NCBI RefSeq assembly: GCF_000632455.1
Contig: NZ_JFYL01000010.1
Location: forward strand, 1 to 64,000
Reading direction: 5' to 3'
Source: Acinetobacter sp. Ver3
GTDB lineage: Bacteria > Pseudomonadota > Gammaproteobacteria > Pseudomonadales > Moraxellaceae
Length of the DNA stretch: 64,000 bases
The notes beneath the pieces are model-generated. The model was not told the origin of the DNA. It ran no database searches and worked only from the letters and a program-made list of their open reading frames with translations. Each line of letters opens with the position of its first letter. Positions within the stretch are counted from its first letter, which is position 1. Below are positions 1-8,281 of the stretch, one piece after another. Both the position numbers and the translations under genes were made by a program.

Positions 1-372
1 ATAGATATAGGTGATCTAGCTGATCGAACAAATACTTCAACTGCCACGATTAGGTTTTATGAATCAAAAGGACTTATTCGATCTATTGGAAGGAAAGGGC
101 TTAGAAGACAGTATTCATCCCGAGCAATACAGAATATCTCATTAATCAAGATCTTCCAAAATGGTGGTATGACGCTGAGCCAAATTAAAAATATGTCAAT
201 TGATCATGAAAAAATTAAAATTAAACGCGATCAAGTTAGGGAAGCAAAAAACGAAATCAAAGATAAAATTGAGACTTTAAATAAATTACTCTTAATTTTG
301 TCACACGTTGAAAAATGTCCATACGATGACCATTTACAATGTCCAAACTTTTTGAAACTTTTAGATGAGTGA
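1..372 (+). CDS. MerR-family transcriptional regulator (5' end outside window)
   Basis: The frame is open from the first base, so the gene starts upstream of the window and only a few N-terminal residues are missing. The visible part begins with a winged helix-turn-helix of MerR type (DLADRTNTSTATIRFYESKG), followed by a helical dimerisation segment. The C-terminus carries two Cys-Pro pairs (EKCPYDD and QCPNF), which could bind metal or sense redox; this is inference. MerR proteins bind a spacer between -35 and -10 elements and twist the promoter when an effector binds. The target gene is not visible. The next gene on the same strand starts 84 bases after the stop. Confidence 0.8.
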   Translation: MDIGDLADRTNTSTATIRFYESKGLIRSIGRKGLRRQYSSRAIQNISLIKIFQNGGMTLSQIKNMSIDHEKIKIKRDQVREAKNEIKDKIETLNKLLLILSHVEKCPYDDHLQCPNFLKLLDE

Positions 373-456
373 GCTTGAATTTTGTATTTAATTTCTTAAA
401 TTTTGAAGAAGATTATTTGTTATAATTGATAGCTCAATAAATAATATATATTTTTG

Positions 457-960
457 ATGGAAATTCCCGAAGAACTAGCTAACCTCGAAGCCAATGCTGG
501 CATTTACGCCGTATGGATGCTCTTTCAACATCTTGGCTTAGACCCAGATATTGAACAACTAAAAGAAGTCTGTGGTTATGTAGAAGGTGATGGAACGACC
601 ACGATCGGTCTAGCGGTGGGACTTAAAAAATTTGGCTTAGATGTGGAATTTACCACAGATGAAGACAATGCACTTCAAGAGCAAGAAAAGCAAAGCTATT
701 TAGAAGCTGAAAAACTTGCGCTAAAAATATCCCCCGCAATCAGCTATCAAGATATTCAAATCGCATTTGATGCCAATAAGTTCGTGATCGTGTATTACGA
801 TACTTTAGAAGGCATTGGTAATCATTCATTGGTATATGACATTAATGAAGAAGAAATCTGCTTTTTTGATAGCTTTGAAGCAATGCCGAAAAAAATATTT
901 GAACAGCAAAGGGCAGTAGATGGGATTTGTAGACAAGCCATCATCGCTGAAGTTAATTAA
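457..960 (+). CDS. C39 peptidase-like protein lacking the catalytic cysteine
   Basis: A 167-residue soluble protein. Near the N-terminus the segment NAGIYAVWMLFQHLG has the layout of the C39 cysteine-peptidase core (normally D-C-G-x-x-A-L), but Ala stands where the catalytic Cys belongs. Later a GDGTTTIGLAVGLKKFGL segment and GNHSLVYDINEEE (possible His and Asp positions) continue the resemblance. If correct it is a non-catalytic C39-like domain of the kind that binds leader peptides rather than cutting them. There is no transporter domain and no signal peptide. A TTG at 454 directly precedes the ATG chosen here; a stop upstream limits the choice to these two. No clear ribosome site. The assignment is tentative and the function is unknown. 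Confidence 0.5.
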   Translation: MEIPEELANLEANAGIYAVWMLFQHLGLDPDIEQLKEVCGYVEGDGTTTIGLAVGLKKFGLDVEFTTDEDNALQEQEKQSYLEAEKLALKISPAISYQDIQIAFDANKFVIVYYDTLEGIGNHSLVYDINEEEICFFDSFEAMPKKIFEQQRAVDGICRQAIIAEVN

Positions 961-1044
961 TATCTAAAAGTATGTCACTATCTTAAAGTGGGTTGCTATT
1001 TTAAGGTATGTTAAAGTTTTAACAAGATCTAAAGTAGTTCAATA

Positions 1045-1070
1045 AAAAGCCTTCAATCATGAAGGCTTTT
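1045..1070. terminator. Terminator between convergent genes
   Basis: Perfect inverted repeat AAAAGCCTTC / GAAGGCTTTT with a 6-base loop, flanked by A and T tracts. It lies between the C39-like gene and the convergent Sel1-repeat gene and can serve both. Confidence 0.75.
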
Positions 1071-1093
1071 GAGGCAAAAAAACGAGATTTATC

Positions 1094-1606
1094 TTAAGTG
1101 CTTGATTGAGCTTTTTCCTGCCAATAATCAGCTTTTTCCTCGTTTACATCTACACCTAAACCATGTGCATAGATGGCAGATAAATCACGCATTGCTTGAG
1201 TATCACCAAGTTCAGCGGCTTGAGTCACCAATTCAACAGATTTTTGTACATCTTTTTCGACCACATTACCACGACGGTAATAACCTGCGAGCTCTAAAAT
1301 CGCAGCAGCATGTTGATGTTTACTTGCTTGCGTGAGCCAGTTAAAACCGTACTCAAAGTTTAGTTTTGCATCTTCAGGATCTTCTTCTAAAACTTCTTTC
1401 GCATAATGTGTATAACCTTCCCCTAACCAGTACATCGCTTCGACATGACCCAATTGACCAGCACGTAAAGCCCATTCTTCTGCAAGCGCAATGTCTTCAT
1501 CGTGTTCACTCGTCATATAAAGTTCAGCAAGTTCAAATTGAGCAGCGGCATTACCTGCATGAGCACGATTTTCGAGAGCAATCGGGACGGTAACACGTTT
1601 AGTCAT
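1094..1606 (-). CDS. Sel1-repeat (TPR-like) protein
   Basis: A 170-residue protein made almost wholly of Sel1-like repeats. They show the usual alternation of short helices with Ala/Gly-rich turns: GNAAAQFELAELYM, GHVEAMYWLGEGY, HQHAAAILELAGYYRRG and GDTQAMRDLSAIYAHGLG. No signal peptide or membrane segment is seen, so it is probably cytoplasmic. Sel1 repeats mediate protein-protein contacts; no specific partner is evident. The ATG at 1606 is preferred over one 21 bases upstream because a GGA lies about 10 bases before it and the protein then begins MTKRVTV. Confidence 0.75.
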   Translation of the reverse strand: MTKRVTVPIALENRAHAGNAAAQFELAELYMTSEHDEDIALAEEWALRAGQLGHVEAMYWLGEGYTHYAKEVLEEDPEDAKLNFEYGFNWLTQASKHQHAAAILELAGYYRRGNVVEKDVQKSVELVTQAAELGDTQAMRDLSAIYAHGLGVDVNEEKADYWQEKAQSST

Positions 1607-1868
1607 AGTGGGATTCCATGGCTTCAAAGCGAAGCAAAAAATATTAAAGTTGTTCCCTTATTATACTGCAAAACTGATTCAAAGCTTGAGTAGTATGGTT
1701 CGAGCCTATTTACTAAGATATTTTGTAGATGAATTACAAATTCAACTATAGGTAAAAGCTATAGATGAGCGACATAAATTAAGGTTTTTTGATGGAATTG
1801 AAGTAAAAGTGACAATTTCTTAAATTTCATAAGACCTTAGCATAACTTTTTCCTATGCTGAAAATCCT

Positions 1869-1888
1869 CTCTAATGCGAATATTAGAG
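1869..1888 (+). promoter_or_regulatory. Inverted repeat covering the mhpA-like ribosome binding site
   Basis: CTCTAAT (1869-1875) and ATTAGAG (1882-1888) form a 7-bp perfect stem with a 6-base loop. The right arm contains the GAGG of the ribosome binding site, 9 bases before the ATG at 1899. It could be a repressor operator or an RNA hairpin that hides the ribosome site; the sequence does not decide. Confidence 0.5.
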
Positions 1889-1898
1889 GAGATTGACC

Positions 1899-3497
1899 AT
1901 GTCACAGACCAACACTTATTCAGCAGATGTGATCGTACTTGGTGCAGGCCCAGTCGGTTTAACGATGGCGAACGGCCTTGGCCTTGCGGGCTTAAAAGTA
2001 AAAGTGATTGAACAGCTTGATCAATTGATTGATTATCCTCGTGCAATTGGTATTGATGATGAATCTCTAAGAACAATGCAATCGATTGGCTTGATCAACA
2101 AAGTATTGCCGCATACCACTCCCGATCATGCGATGCGTTTTCTTACGCCTTCAGGCCGTTGTTTTGCAGATATCCAACCTAAAACACGTGAGTTTGGTTT
2201 CCCTCGTCGTAACGCATTCGTACAACCTTATGTTGATGCAGAATTATTGGAAGGTTTAGAACGTTTTGATGATGTGGAAGTACTTTTTTCTCGTCAACTT
2301 CAAAGTTTTAAGCAGACTGAAGATCAAGTTGAAGTTCAAATCCAAAATAAAGATAAAACAATTGAATATATAACTGCAAAGTATCTTGTGGCATGTGATG
2401 GCGGTAATAGCTACGTTCGCCGTATGTTGAATATTCCTTTTGAAGGTAAAACTGCACCAAACCAATGGATTGTTGTCGATATTGCAAACGATCCATTGGC
2501 GACACCACATATTTACTTATGTTGCGATCCAGTACGTCCATATGTGTCAGCGGCTTTACCACATGGTATCCGTCGTTTTGAATTTATGGTGATGCCAGGG
2601 GAGACGCAAGAGCAACTTAGCCAACCTGAAAACATGGCTAAACTTTTATCCAAAGTATTACCAAACACTGAAAATATCGATGTGATCCGAAATCGTGTTT
2701 ATACCCATAATGCACGTATTGCCAGTAGATTTAAAGAAGGGCGTATCTTACTTGCGGGAGATGCAGCGCACATTATGCCAGTATGGCAGGGGCAGGGTTA
2801 TAACAGTGGAATGCGTGATGCGTTCAATTTATCTTGGAAACTGGCTATGGTCGTACAAGGTAAAGTAGATGCTAAAGTTCTAGATTCTTATCAAGAAGAG
2901 CGTCATGATCATGCCAAAGCGATGATTGATTTATCTGTTACAGCAGGCCATGTGCTGGCTCCGCCTAAAAAATGGCAAGGTACTGCGCGTGATGCTATTT
3001 CATATGTTCTAAATTACATTAAACCAGTTAAACAATATTTGTTGGAAATGCGCTTTAAGCCAATGCCACAATATAAATCTGGTATTTTGGTTGGACAGGT
3101 CAATAAGACATCACCAATCGGTAAAATGTTTATTCAACCTAAAATGCAAGACAGCACAGGCCAGGTGAAATTACTGGATGATTTTATTGGTCAAGGCTTT
3201 GCTATTATTGCTTGGGGAGTAGATCCGACTTGGGGACTCACACCAACAAGTATTCAAAAATGGAAAGCATTGGGTGTGAAATTCATTAAAGTCGTTCCAC
3301 CTGAACAATTGAATACTGATGCTCATGATGATGAAATATTGACACTTGGGGATACGGAGCATGCGATTCGAGCATGGTTTGGTCGTACTCAATACTCGAT
3401 GGCATTTTTAAGACCAGATAAATTTGTCGCTGGCTTAAGTATTCCTCAGACGAGCGAAGAGCTCAGTCAAAAACTGTTTGATAAACTTGGCGTTTAA
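1899..3497 (+). CDS. mhpA: FAD-dependent 3-(3-hydroxyphenyl)propionate hydroxylase-type monooxygenase
   Basis: A 532-residue class A flavin monooxygenase of the MhpA group. MhpA hydroxylates 3-(3-hydroxyphenyl)propionate or 3-hydroxycinnamate to the catechol form with NADH and O2. The N-terminal FAD fold reads [19 protein letters not shown] followed by VIEQ. The central substrate/NADH motif is present ([10 protein letters not shown]), and the second FAD motif is [14 protein letters not shown]. Length fits the family (about 550). The start at 1899 follows AGAGGAG at good spacing; a TTG six bases upstream is less likely. No ring-cleavage dioxygenase or hydrolase genes lie beside it, so it is an orphan of the mhp pathway or acts on another phenolic acid. 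A strong terminator follows. Confidence 0.75.
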   Translation: MSQTNTYSADVIVLGAGPVGLTMANGLGLAGLKVKVIEQLDQLIDYPRAIGIDDESLRTMQSIGLINKVLPHTTPDHAMRFLTPSGRCFADIQPKTREFGFPRRNAFVQPYVDAELLEGLERFDDVEVLFSRQLQSFKQTEDQVEVQIQNKDKTIEYITAKYLVACDGGNSYVRRMLNIPFEGKTAPNQWIVVDIANDPLATPHIYLCCDPVRPYVSAALPHGIRRFEFMVMPGETQEQLSQPENMAKLLSKVLPNTENIDVIRNRVYTHNARIASRFKEGRILLAGDAAHIMPVWQGQGYNSGMRDAFNLSWKLAMVVQGKVDAKVLDSYQEERHDHAKAMIDLSVTAGHVLAPPKKWQGTARDAISYVLNYIKPVKQYLLEMRFKPMPQYKSGILVGQVNKTSPIGKMFIQPKMQDSTGQVKLLDDFIGQGFAIIAWGVDPTWGLTPTSIQKWKALGVKFIKVVPPEQLNTDAHDDEILTLGDTEHAIRAWFGRTQYSMAFLRPDKFVAGLSIPQTSEELSQKLFDKLGV

Positions 3498-3524
3498 TCA
3501 AAAAGTTTAAGACTAATCTAAAAG

Positions 3525-3548
3525 AAAACCTGCAAATTTGCAGGTTTT
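3525..3548. terminator. Terminator between mhpA-like gene and LysR gene
   Basis: Perfect 24-base palindrome AAAACCTGCAAATTTGCAGGTTTT followed by further T residues. Placed between two convergent genes, it is usable in both directions. Confidence 0.8.
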
Positions 3549-3574
3549 TTATTTTTAAAATAGCTTTCAAAGTT

Positions 3575-4468
3575 TTAAAAAATATGACAATGAAAGTGTT
3601 GGCTTAGAATATTTTTCACAGTTTGCAAATGCTTACTTTGATCTTGTTTTCTGAAACTCAAATATAAGCTGATATTCGGTAAATCGATTTCAGTTGACTT
3701 AATTAAGACATTTTCACTGAGCAAGCTTTCAACATATTTTGGAACAATGGTCCAACCGACTTGCATCGCTACAAGATTAATATTCATTAAAATATTACTC
3801 GAGTATTGAGCAACTTGAATAGATGTATTTAGGGCTTCAAAAATATTTTGAATTTTTTGGAACAAAATCGGTGAGGCAGTTTCCTCGCTCATGATAAATT
3901 TTTGGGCAATTAAATCCTGTTTTGAAATACAGTCTAAATGCGCATGGGCTGAATGACGAGGAATCAGCAAGATCAGAGGCTCACTAAACAATTCGATAGA
4001 GGCAATATGCTCATCATCGATACATTGGCGAGTGAATGCGACATCAATTTTTTGATCACGAAGTGCTTGGATTTGATGTACACAGCTCAAACTATGAAAT
4101 TGAATATCTAAATCAGGCTGTTGTGCACGAATAATTGGCATGACATAGGGAAAAATTTTCATTTCTGCCACAGGTAAAAAACCAATATTTAATTTATTTT
4201 TCTTGGTATTCGCCATAATTTGAATCTTGTGTTTGGCGTCTTGAGCAAGTTTCAAGATATGTCGAGCATCTTTTAAAAAAGTTTCTCCTTCCTCTGTGAG
4301 CGATAAGCTTCTGCTTTTACGAATCAGCAGGGATGTACCTAACTCCGCTTCAAGGTCTTTAATTTGCAGGCTTAAAGAAGGCTGCGCTATAAAAAGTTTT
4401 TCTGCAGCACGCGTAAAATTAAGTTCTTCGGCAACTGAGACGAAATATTTCAAATGTCGAAGTTCCAT
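3575..4468 (-). CDS. LysR-family transcriptional regulator
   Basis: A 297-residue LysR regulator. The N-terminal helix-turn-helix is canonical (FTRAAEKLFIAQPSLSLQIK then DLEAELGTSLLIR), followed by a linker helix and an effector domain beginning near KLNIGFLPVAEMKIFP. The N-terminal style resembles the CatM/BenM group that responds to aromatic-catabolism intermediates. The neighbouring flavin hydroxylase gene is a plausible target but is convergent rather than divergent, so the link is weak. AAGGA lies 9 bases before the ATG. Confidence 0.85.
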   Translation of the reverse strand: MELRHLKYFVSVAEELNFTRAAEKLFIAQPSLSLQIKDLEAELGTSLLIRKSRSLSLTEEGETFLKDARHILKLAQDAKHKIQIMANTKKNKLNIGFLPVAEMKIFPYVMPIIRAQQPDLDIQFHSLSCVHQIQALRDQKIDVAFTRQCIDDEHIASIELFSEPLILLIPRHSAHAHLDCISKQDLIAQKFIMSEETASPILFQKIQNIFEALNTSIQVAQYSSNILMNINLVAMQVGWTIVPKYVESLLSENVLIKSTEIDLPNISLYLSFRKQDQSKHLQTVKNILSQHFHCHIF

Positions 4469-4566
4469 GCGTACCGATCCTTAACCGCCATAATAAATGA
4501 GGTTCATTATACGTTTGATTTGCTAGAACTTCAGCGTGATTCACGTTTAAAGCTAATCTAAGAAAA

Positions 4567-4606
4567 AAAACCGACCCATATTTAAATGAAATATGGGTCG
4601 GTTTTT
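4567..4606. terminator. Long terminator after the PepSY operon
   Basis: A long hairpin, AAAACCGACCCATATTT pairing with AAATATGGGTCGGTTTTT, sits just past the stop of the DUF3325 gene. The A tract on the plus strand becomes the T tract for the minus-strand operon. Confidence 0.8.
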
Positions 4607-4619
4607 ATCAAGTAAAGTA

Positions 4620-4958
4620 TTAAATGATTGAGAAGATCAAGCTGATGAATCCAATAAAGGATACGCCCAAAATGATTTTTTTTATTTGTGACTCAAAATA
4701 GGTCAGACAAAGTGCAACAAAAAGTGCAGCGAATGTCAGTACACCAACCCAATAACTCATCATATTACTGACTTGTCCTTTGCTCATGCAGAGGATAAGC
4801 CCTAACGACAGGAATCCCCATCCAACTATTGAGGCTATTTTCTGGTGTTTAATACTCAATGTTTGACCAAAAATTTGTTTTTGATGCTTTTGCATTGCAC
4901 TGGCTAAACCTATAAAACCTAAAGTACAAACTGCCCAAATGAGGAGAAAAAAGCTCAT
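4620..4958 (-). CDS. DUF3325-family small membrane protein
   Basis: A 112-residue hydrophobic protein with about four transmembrane segments (around residues 1-17, 42-60, 68-88 and 92-111). Size, topology and position as the last gene after a PepSY-TM gene match the DUF3325 family, found with PepSY and DUF3649 proteins in iron/siderophore loci. GAGGGG, which overlaps the end of the upstream gene, gives a good ribosome site. Probably an accessory subunit of an inner-membrane iron or siderophore reduction complex; the role is inferred from context. Confidence 0.65.
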   Translation of the reverse strand: MSFFLLIWAVCTLGFIGLASAMQKHQKQIFGQTLSIKHQKIASIVGWGFLSLGLILCMSKGQVSNMMSYWVGVLTFAALFVALCLTYFESQIKKIILGVSFIGFISLIFSII

Positions 4959-4963
4959 GGTGA

Positions 4964-6742
4964 TTACCCCTCTACCTTAGGTAAAACTTGACTCTTTTTT
5001 AATGGAGTTCCTTGATGATTTTGAACTTTGTAAAGTGCAAAATAGAAAACCACTGCCAATACCATCATAGCCAGATCGAACGAAGCGATAACCCATTGTC
5101 CGTGAGCTATCGAACGCCATAAAGGTTGACCACCTGTGATAAAGTTTATGAGCGGAAGGAAAGCGAAAAGCAGGGTAGCGAAACTCAGTAATTCAAGCCA
5201 AGCTTGGCGATGGGTGCGAAAAACAGCATAAACAAGTGTGAAAAGCCACACAATAAAGAATGTACGGATTTCCCAATTTAAACGCATTTCCATATCGGCA
5301 GGGATAAAACGGTTTGCATAAAAATAAGCTGCACAAGCAATTGGTAAGCCGATAATCGCAGCGATGTTGGTAATCTCAACCGTGCGATAGCCAAAGGATT
5401 TATAACCTTGTTTCGCTTGTTGAGGTGCACGTTTAACGCACCATAAAATTAATCCTGTTGCGACCATTAGCGTGCCAACGATACCAGAAAAAAAGAGTAT
5501 CCAACGTAAGGCTAAATCAACTCCTCGTGCTTCATGTAGAACAGTGACAACATTGTAAATGCCATTGGGAATAGAAGGATTTTTGAGTTGAGCGGAATCA
5601 TCTGTAATGTTTTGACCTGTCACACCATTGAAGTCTAAAGTTTCATATACGCCACGATGAGCGATACTTGCGCCGTGTAAAGCACGTAACTCTATGGTCG
5701 CCTTAGATGTATTTGGTGCTTTAATCGTGATCGAACCAATCGGATTGTTTTTCCACTTCGCTTCAGCTTGAGTGAGGATTGGGGCAATATCTGTAAGTGG
5801 TGCAGGTTCAGCTTTACGATCTTGGTTTCGCGTACGTCGACCTTCACCTCGATTCTTTCTCTCACCATCCATTTTGTTAGCATGTTCATTTGATGCTGAC
5901 TGCGTACCACGAGCCTCAACTTCTGTACGAGCATTCATCATTGAGCGCTCATTTCCTTGCGGTTGACCAGTACGAGTCTGACCTTCTGATTCTGCTGGAT
6001 TTTGAATTAAGGATTTTCGTTGATCTTGTAGGAACGCGCCACGATTATCATAGATTTGCTGTACCCCCCACGGCATGATGGTAAACAATAATAAAAGTAA
6101 ACCACTAAAAGTGATCATGATATGAAAGGGAAGTGCAAATACAGCTGTTGCATTATGTGCGTCTAACCAAGAACGCTGTCCTTTACCTGTCCTAAAGGTA
6201 AAGAAATCTTTAAAGATTTTCTTATGGGTGATGATGCCACTGACAATCGCAACAAGCATAAACATGGTCGCTATGCCCACAATCCAACGTGACCATATAC
6301 GTGGCATTCCATATAATTCAAAATGGAAACGATATAGAAAACTACCACCACGGGTTTCACGGGCTTCTAATACTTCACCTGTGGCACTGTCAATCGTCAC
6401 ACGTTCACCACCGCGACGAGCATTGGGATCTTCTCCGACACTGCGGATATTCAGTGTGGTGTAATTTTGACGAGCATTGGGCAATTGAATTCCCCAGCTC
6501 CCTGCATCAGCATGATTATTCTGCAAATATTGCAGAGCCACTTGCGTCTGCTCAAGTTGAGATTGGCTTGGAATCGATTGGTGATACTCGGGTTTCATCC
6601 ATGTACTGATTTCTGCTTGGAAAAAACTCAAAGTACCGGTTACAAAGATGGCATACAGCAACCATCCTAGTATCAAACTAGCCCAAGTATGTAACCATGA
6701 CATAGACTGGCGTGGCCCTTCAGCTTTGGCATCACTTCTCAT
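4964..6742 (-). CDS. PepSY-associated transmembrane protein (putative iron/siderophore reductase)
   Basis: A 592-residue inner-membrane protein. An N-terminal helix (WLHTWASLILGWLLYAIFVTG) has the PepSY_TM signature, then come a periplasmic PepSY-like region, further helices near residues 150-170 and 200-220, and a C-terminal block of several helices. The family includes FoxB/FpvG-like proteins that help release iron from siderophores after uptake. A strongly charged low-complexity segment lies at about residues 250-312 (many R, E, N, Q and K) between transmembrane blocks; it is longer than I would expect. It starts 4 bases after the DUF3649 gene, with GGGGAAC as ribosome site, so the genes are co-transcribed. 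A Fur-box-like site precedes the operon. Confidence 0.75.
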   Translation of the reverse strand: MRSDAKAEGPRQSMSWLHTWASLILGWLLYAIFVTGTLSFFQAEISTWMKPEYHQSIPSQSQLEQTQVALQYLQNNHADAGSWGIQLPNARQNYTTLNIRSVGEDPNARRGGERVTIDSATGEVLEARETRGGSFLYRFHFELYGMPRIWSRWIVGIATMFMLVAIVSGIITHKKIFKDFFTFRTGKGQRSWLDAHNATAVFALPFHIMITFSGLLLLLFTIMPWGVQQIYDNRGAFLQDQRKSLIQNPAESEGQTRTGQPQGNERSMMNARTEVEARGTQSASNEHANKMDGERKNRGEGRRTRNQDRKAEPAPLTDIAPILTQAEAKWKNNPIGSITIKAPNTSKATIELRALHGASIAHRGVYETLDFNGVTGQNITDDSAQLKNPSIPNGIYNVVTVLHEARGVDLALRWILFFSGIVGTLMVATGLILWCVKRAPQQAKQGYKSFGYRTVEITNIAAIIGLPIACAAYFYANRFIPADMEMRLNWEIRTFFIVWLFTLVYAVFRTHRQAWLELLSFATLLFAFLPLINFITGGQPLWRSIAHGQWVIASFDLAMMVLAVVFYFALYKVQNHQGTPLKKSQVLPKVEG

Positions 6743-6745
6743 GAA

Positions 6746-7099
6746 TTAGTTCCCCATGATTTTATAGATGAGAAATAAAGCAAGGCTAGGTAAGACGATG
6801 CCCAATGTAGCTTTCCTGGTTTTGTGAACCATAAAAACCCAAATAAACGCTGCACACTGTAAACAGAAAGCAATGAGCGTTGCTGACATCGCTGCGCTAG
6901 ATTGATATGTGCTAAATGTTTGTGCAATCACGATAGCAGAGAGGGATGCAAGCAAATAACCTCCAATACCCGCCAATAAAAAACGATAGAGCACCATCAG
7001 GCGATAACTGATAGAAACTGATTTAGTAGTCTTACGAGTTTTTTTTACTTGATTCCCAAGTGTTAACTCGCCTGGTAGTTCGAATTCTGTACTGTTCAT
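6746..7099 (-). CDS. DUF3649-family membrane protein
   Basis: A 117-residue protein with three or four hydrophobic segments (YRFLLAGIGGYLLASLSAIV; a stretch rich in A and L; then VLPSLALFLIYKIMG). Basic N-terminus. It resembles DUF3649 proteins encoded just before PepSY-TM genes in iron-uptake loci. It is the first gene of a three-gene operon with the PepSY and DUF3325 genes. No TonB-dependent receptor is in the window, so the operon is detached from any receptor. Start supported by position downstream of the Fur-like site; the ribosome site is weak. Confidence 0.6.
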   Translation of the reverse strand: MNSTEFELPGELTLGNQVKKTRKTTKSVSISYRLMVLYRFLLAGIGGYLLASLSAIVIAQTFSTYQSSAAMSATLIAFCLQCAAFIWVFMVHKTRKATLGIVLPSLALFLIYKIMGN

Positions 7100-7138
7100 A
7101 AAAGTAAGAAAGTGTGAGTGTATGTAATTATTGTAAAT

Positions 7139-7158
7139 GATAACAATTATTGTTTATC
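7139..7158 (-). promoter_or_regulatory. Fur-box-like operator
   Basis: GATAACAATTATTGTTTATC is a near-perfect palindrome closely matching the Fur consensus (GATAATGATAATCATTATC type). It lies 40-59 bases upstream of the DUF3649 start, the right place to repress the DUF3649-PepSY-DUF3325 operon when iron is plentiful. Confidence 0.7.
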
Positions 7159-7211
7159 TTTAGAATTATAAATTTAGCATTTTAGAAATAAATTTTTAAT
7201 TGAATTAGCTT

Positions 7212-7227
7212 GGGCATGTTAATTGCA
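7212..7227 (+). promoter_or_regulatory. Sigma-54 (-24/-12) promoter candidate for rutD
   Basis: GGGCATGTTAATTGCA contains the obligatory GG-N10-GC spacing (GG 7213-7214, GC 7225-7226) and a perfect TTGCA -12 element; the -24 box is GGGCAT against the consensus TGGCAC. Predicted start of transcription is near 7238, 25 bases before the rutD ATG. RpoN promoters need an activator such as NtrC; no clear NtrC site was found nearby. Confidence 0.6.
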
Positions 7228-7262
7228 GAGTTGTAGTTATTTTTTATCGATAGGTAAAATTT

Positions 7263-8057
7263 ATGACGTATCAAGTTTTTTACTGCAAAGCTAATCCTGA
7301 TGCTCAATTTGTGTTGTTCTCTTCAGGGTTAGGAGGGCATGGACATTTTTGGCATCCTCAATTAGATATATTGACTCGATTTTTTCATGTCATTACATAT
7401 GATCAACAAGGATGTCATGCAGATGCTGCATTACTAGCACCAACTTATTCAATGACCGATATGGCAATACAAGTGATACAGATTTTAGAGGATCTAAAGA
7501 TCGATGAATTCCATTTTATCGGTCATGCTTTAGGTGGGCATATTGGAGCGGAGTTAGCCGTTTTAATTCAAAATACAAAATTGGAAATGTTGAGTTTGAC
7601 CAGTATTAATGCATGGGACTCACTAGATCCACATACGCTCAAATGTTTTGAAGCTCGAGAATCGTTATTACAAAATGCTGGTGCAGAGGCATATGTTAGA
7701 GCTCAAGCATTATTTCTTTATCCACCTGTATGGATCTCTGTTAATATCGATCAAATACAACAAGCAGAAAATAATCAACTCCGAAACTTTCCACCAAAAG
7801 AGAATGTACTGAGACGTCTGAAGGCTTTAAAGGAATTTAAAATAAAAAATGAACATATCACCGCACTTCAACGAACTCCAATTCACTTGATTGCAAATCG
7901 TGATGATTTCTTGGTTCCAGTACATAAGACTCTTGATCTTCAGAAAAATTTTGTACATGCACAATGCTCAATTTTTGATGTAGGTGCACATGCTTCTACT
8001 GTGACTGAGCCAGATATCACTAATCAGGCACTTATTCAATTTCTTCGATCACTCTAG
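7263..8057 (+). CDS. rutD: RutD-type alpha/beta hydrolase (putative aminoacrylate hydrolase)
   Basis: A 264-residue alpha/beta-hydrolase fold protein. Matches to RutD include SSGLGGHGHFWHPQLDIL (oxyanion loop), YDQQGCHADA and the nucleophile-elbow position GHALGGHIGAEL. As in E. coli RutD the usual Ser of G-x-S-x-G is Ala, so it is not a classical serine hydrolase; it is thought to speed loss of ammonia from aminoacrylate to give malonic semialdehyde. It stands alone, 300 bases before rutA and followed by a terminator, unlike E. coli where it lies inside rutABCDEFG. Its own sigma-54-like promoter lies just upstream. Confidence 0.85.
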   Translation: MTYQVFYCKANPDAQFVLFSSGLGGHGHFWHPQLDILTRFFHVITYDQQGCHADAALLAPTYSMTDMAIQVIQILEDLKIDEFHFIGHALGGHIGAELAVLIQNTKLEMLSLTSINAWDSLDPHTLKCFEARESLLQNAGAEAYVRAQALFLYPPVWISVNIDQIQQAENNQLRNFPPKENVLRRLKALKEFKIKNEHITALQRTPIHLIANRDDFLVPVHKTLDLQKNFVHAQCSIFDVGAHASTVTEPDITNQALIQFLRSL

Positions 8058-8082
8058 CATTTGAAACTTTTCAATTGCATAT

Positions 8083-8113
8083 AAAAAACCACGATTGAGA
8101 TCGTGGTTTTTTT
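8083..8113 (+). terminator. Terminator after rutD
   Basis: ACCACGAT and ATCGTGGT form a perfect 8-bp stem with loop TGAG, followed by a run of T. It separates rutD from the rutA operon. Confidence 0.85.
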
Positions 8114-8265
8114 AATTATTTTACCAAATGGTATTTTTTGGAACATCTTGTGCACTTTTTTATGACGTTATTTAGGAGTAATGGGTATTGGGATTATATG
8201 ATTAATTTATCATAAGGTAAAATATAAAATTATTAAGTTATTGTAATATATAATAAAATAATAAT

Positions 8266-8281
8266 TGGCACATCATTTGCT
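8266..8281 (+). promoter_or_regulatory. Sigma-54 (-24/-12) promoter of the rutABCFG operon
   Basis: TGGCACATCATTTGCT matches the RpoN consensus TGGCAC-N5-TTGC(A/T) at every defined base, with exact GG-N10-GC spacing (GG 8267-8268, GC 8279-8280). Predicted transcription start near 8292, 66 bases before the rutA ATG. This fits nitrogen-limitation control of the Rut pathway. Confidence 0.8.

Noticed and set aside
5692..6670. Multiple overlapping frames on both strands within the PepSY gene
   Set aside because: All lie inside a coherent 592-residue protein with membrane helices and family motifs; none has a ribosome site or known motif.
8151..8168. NtrC binding site upstream of rutA
   Set aside because: Only one half-site (TGCACT) is clear; the second half does not match, so it is not listed as a feature.
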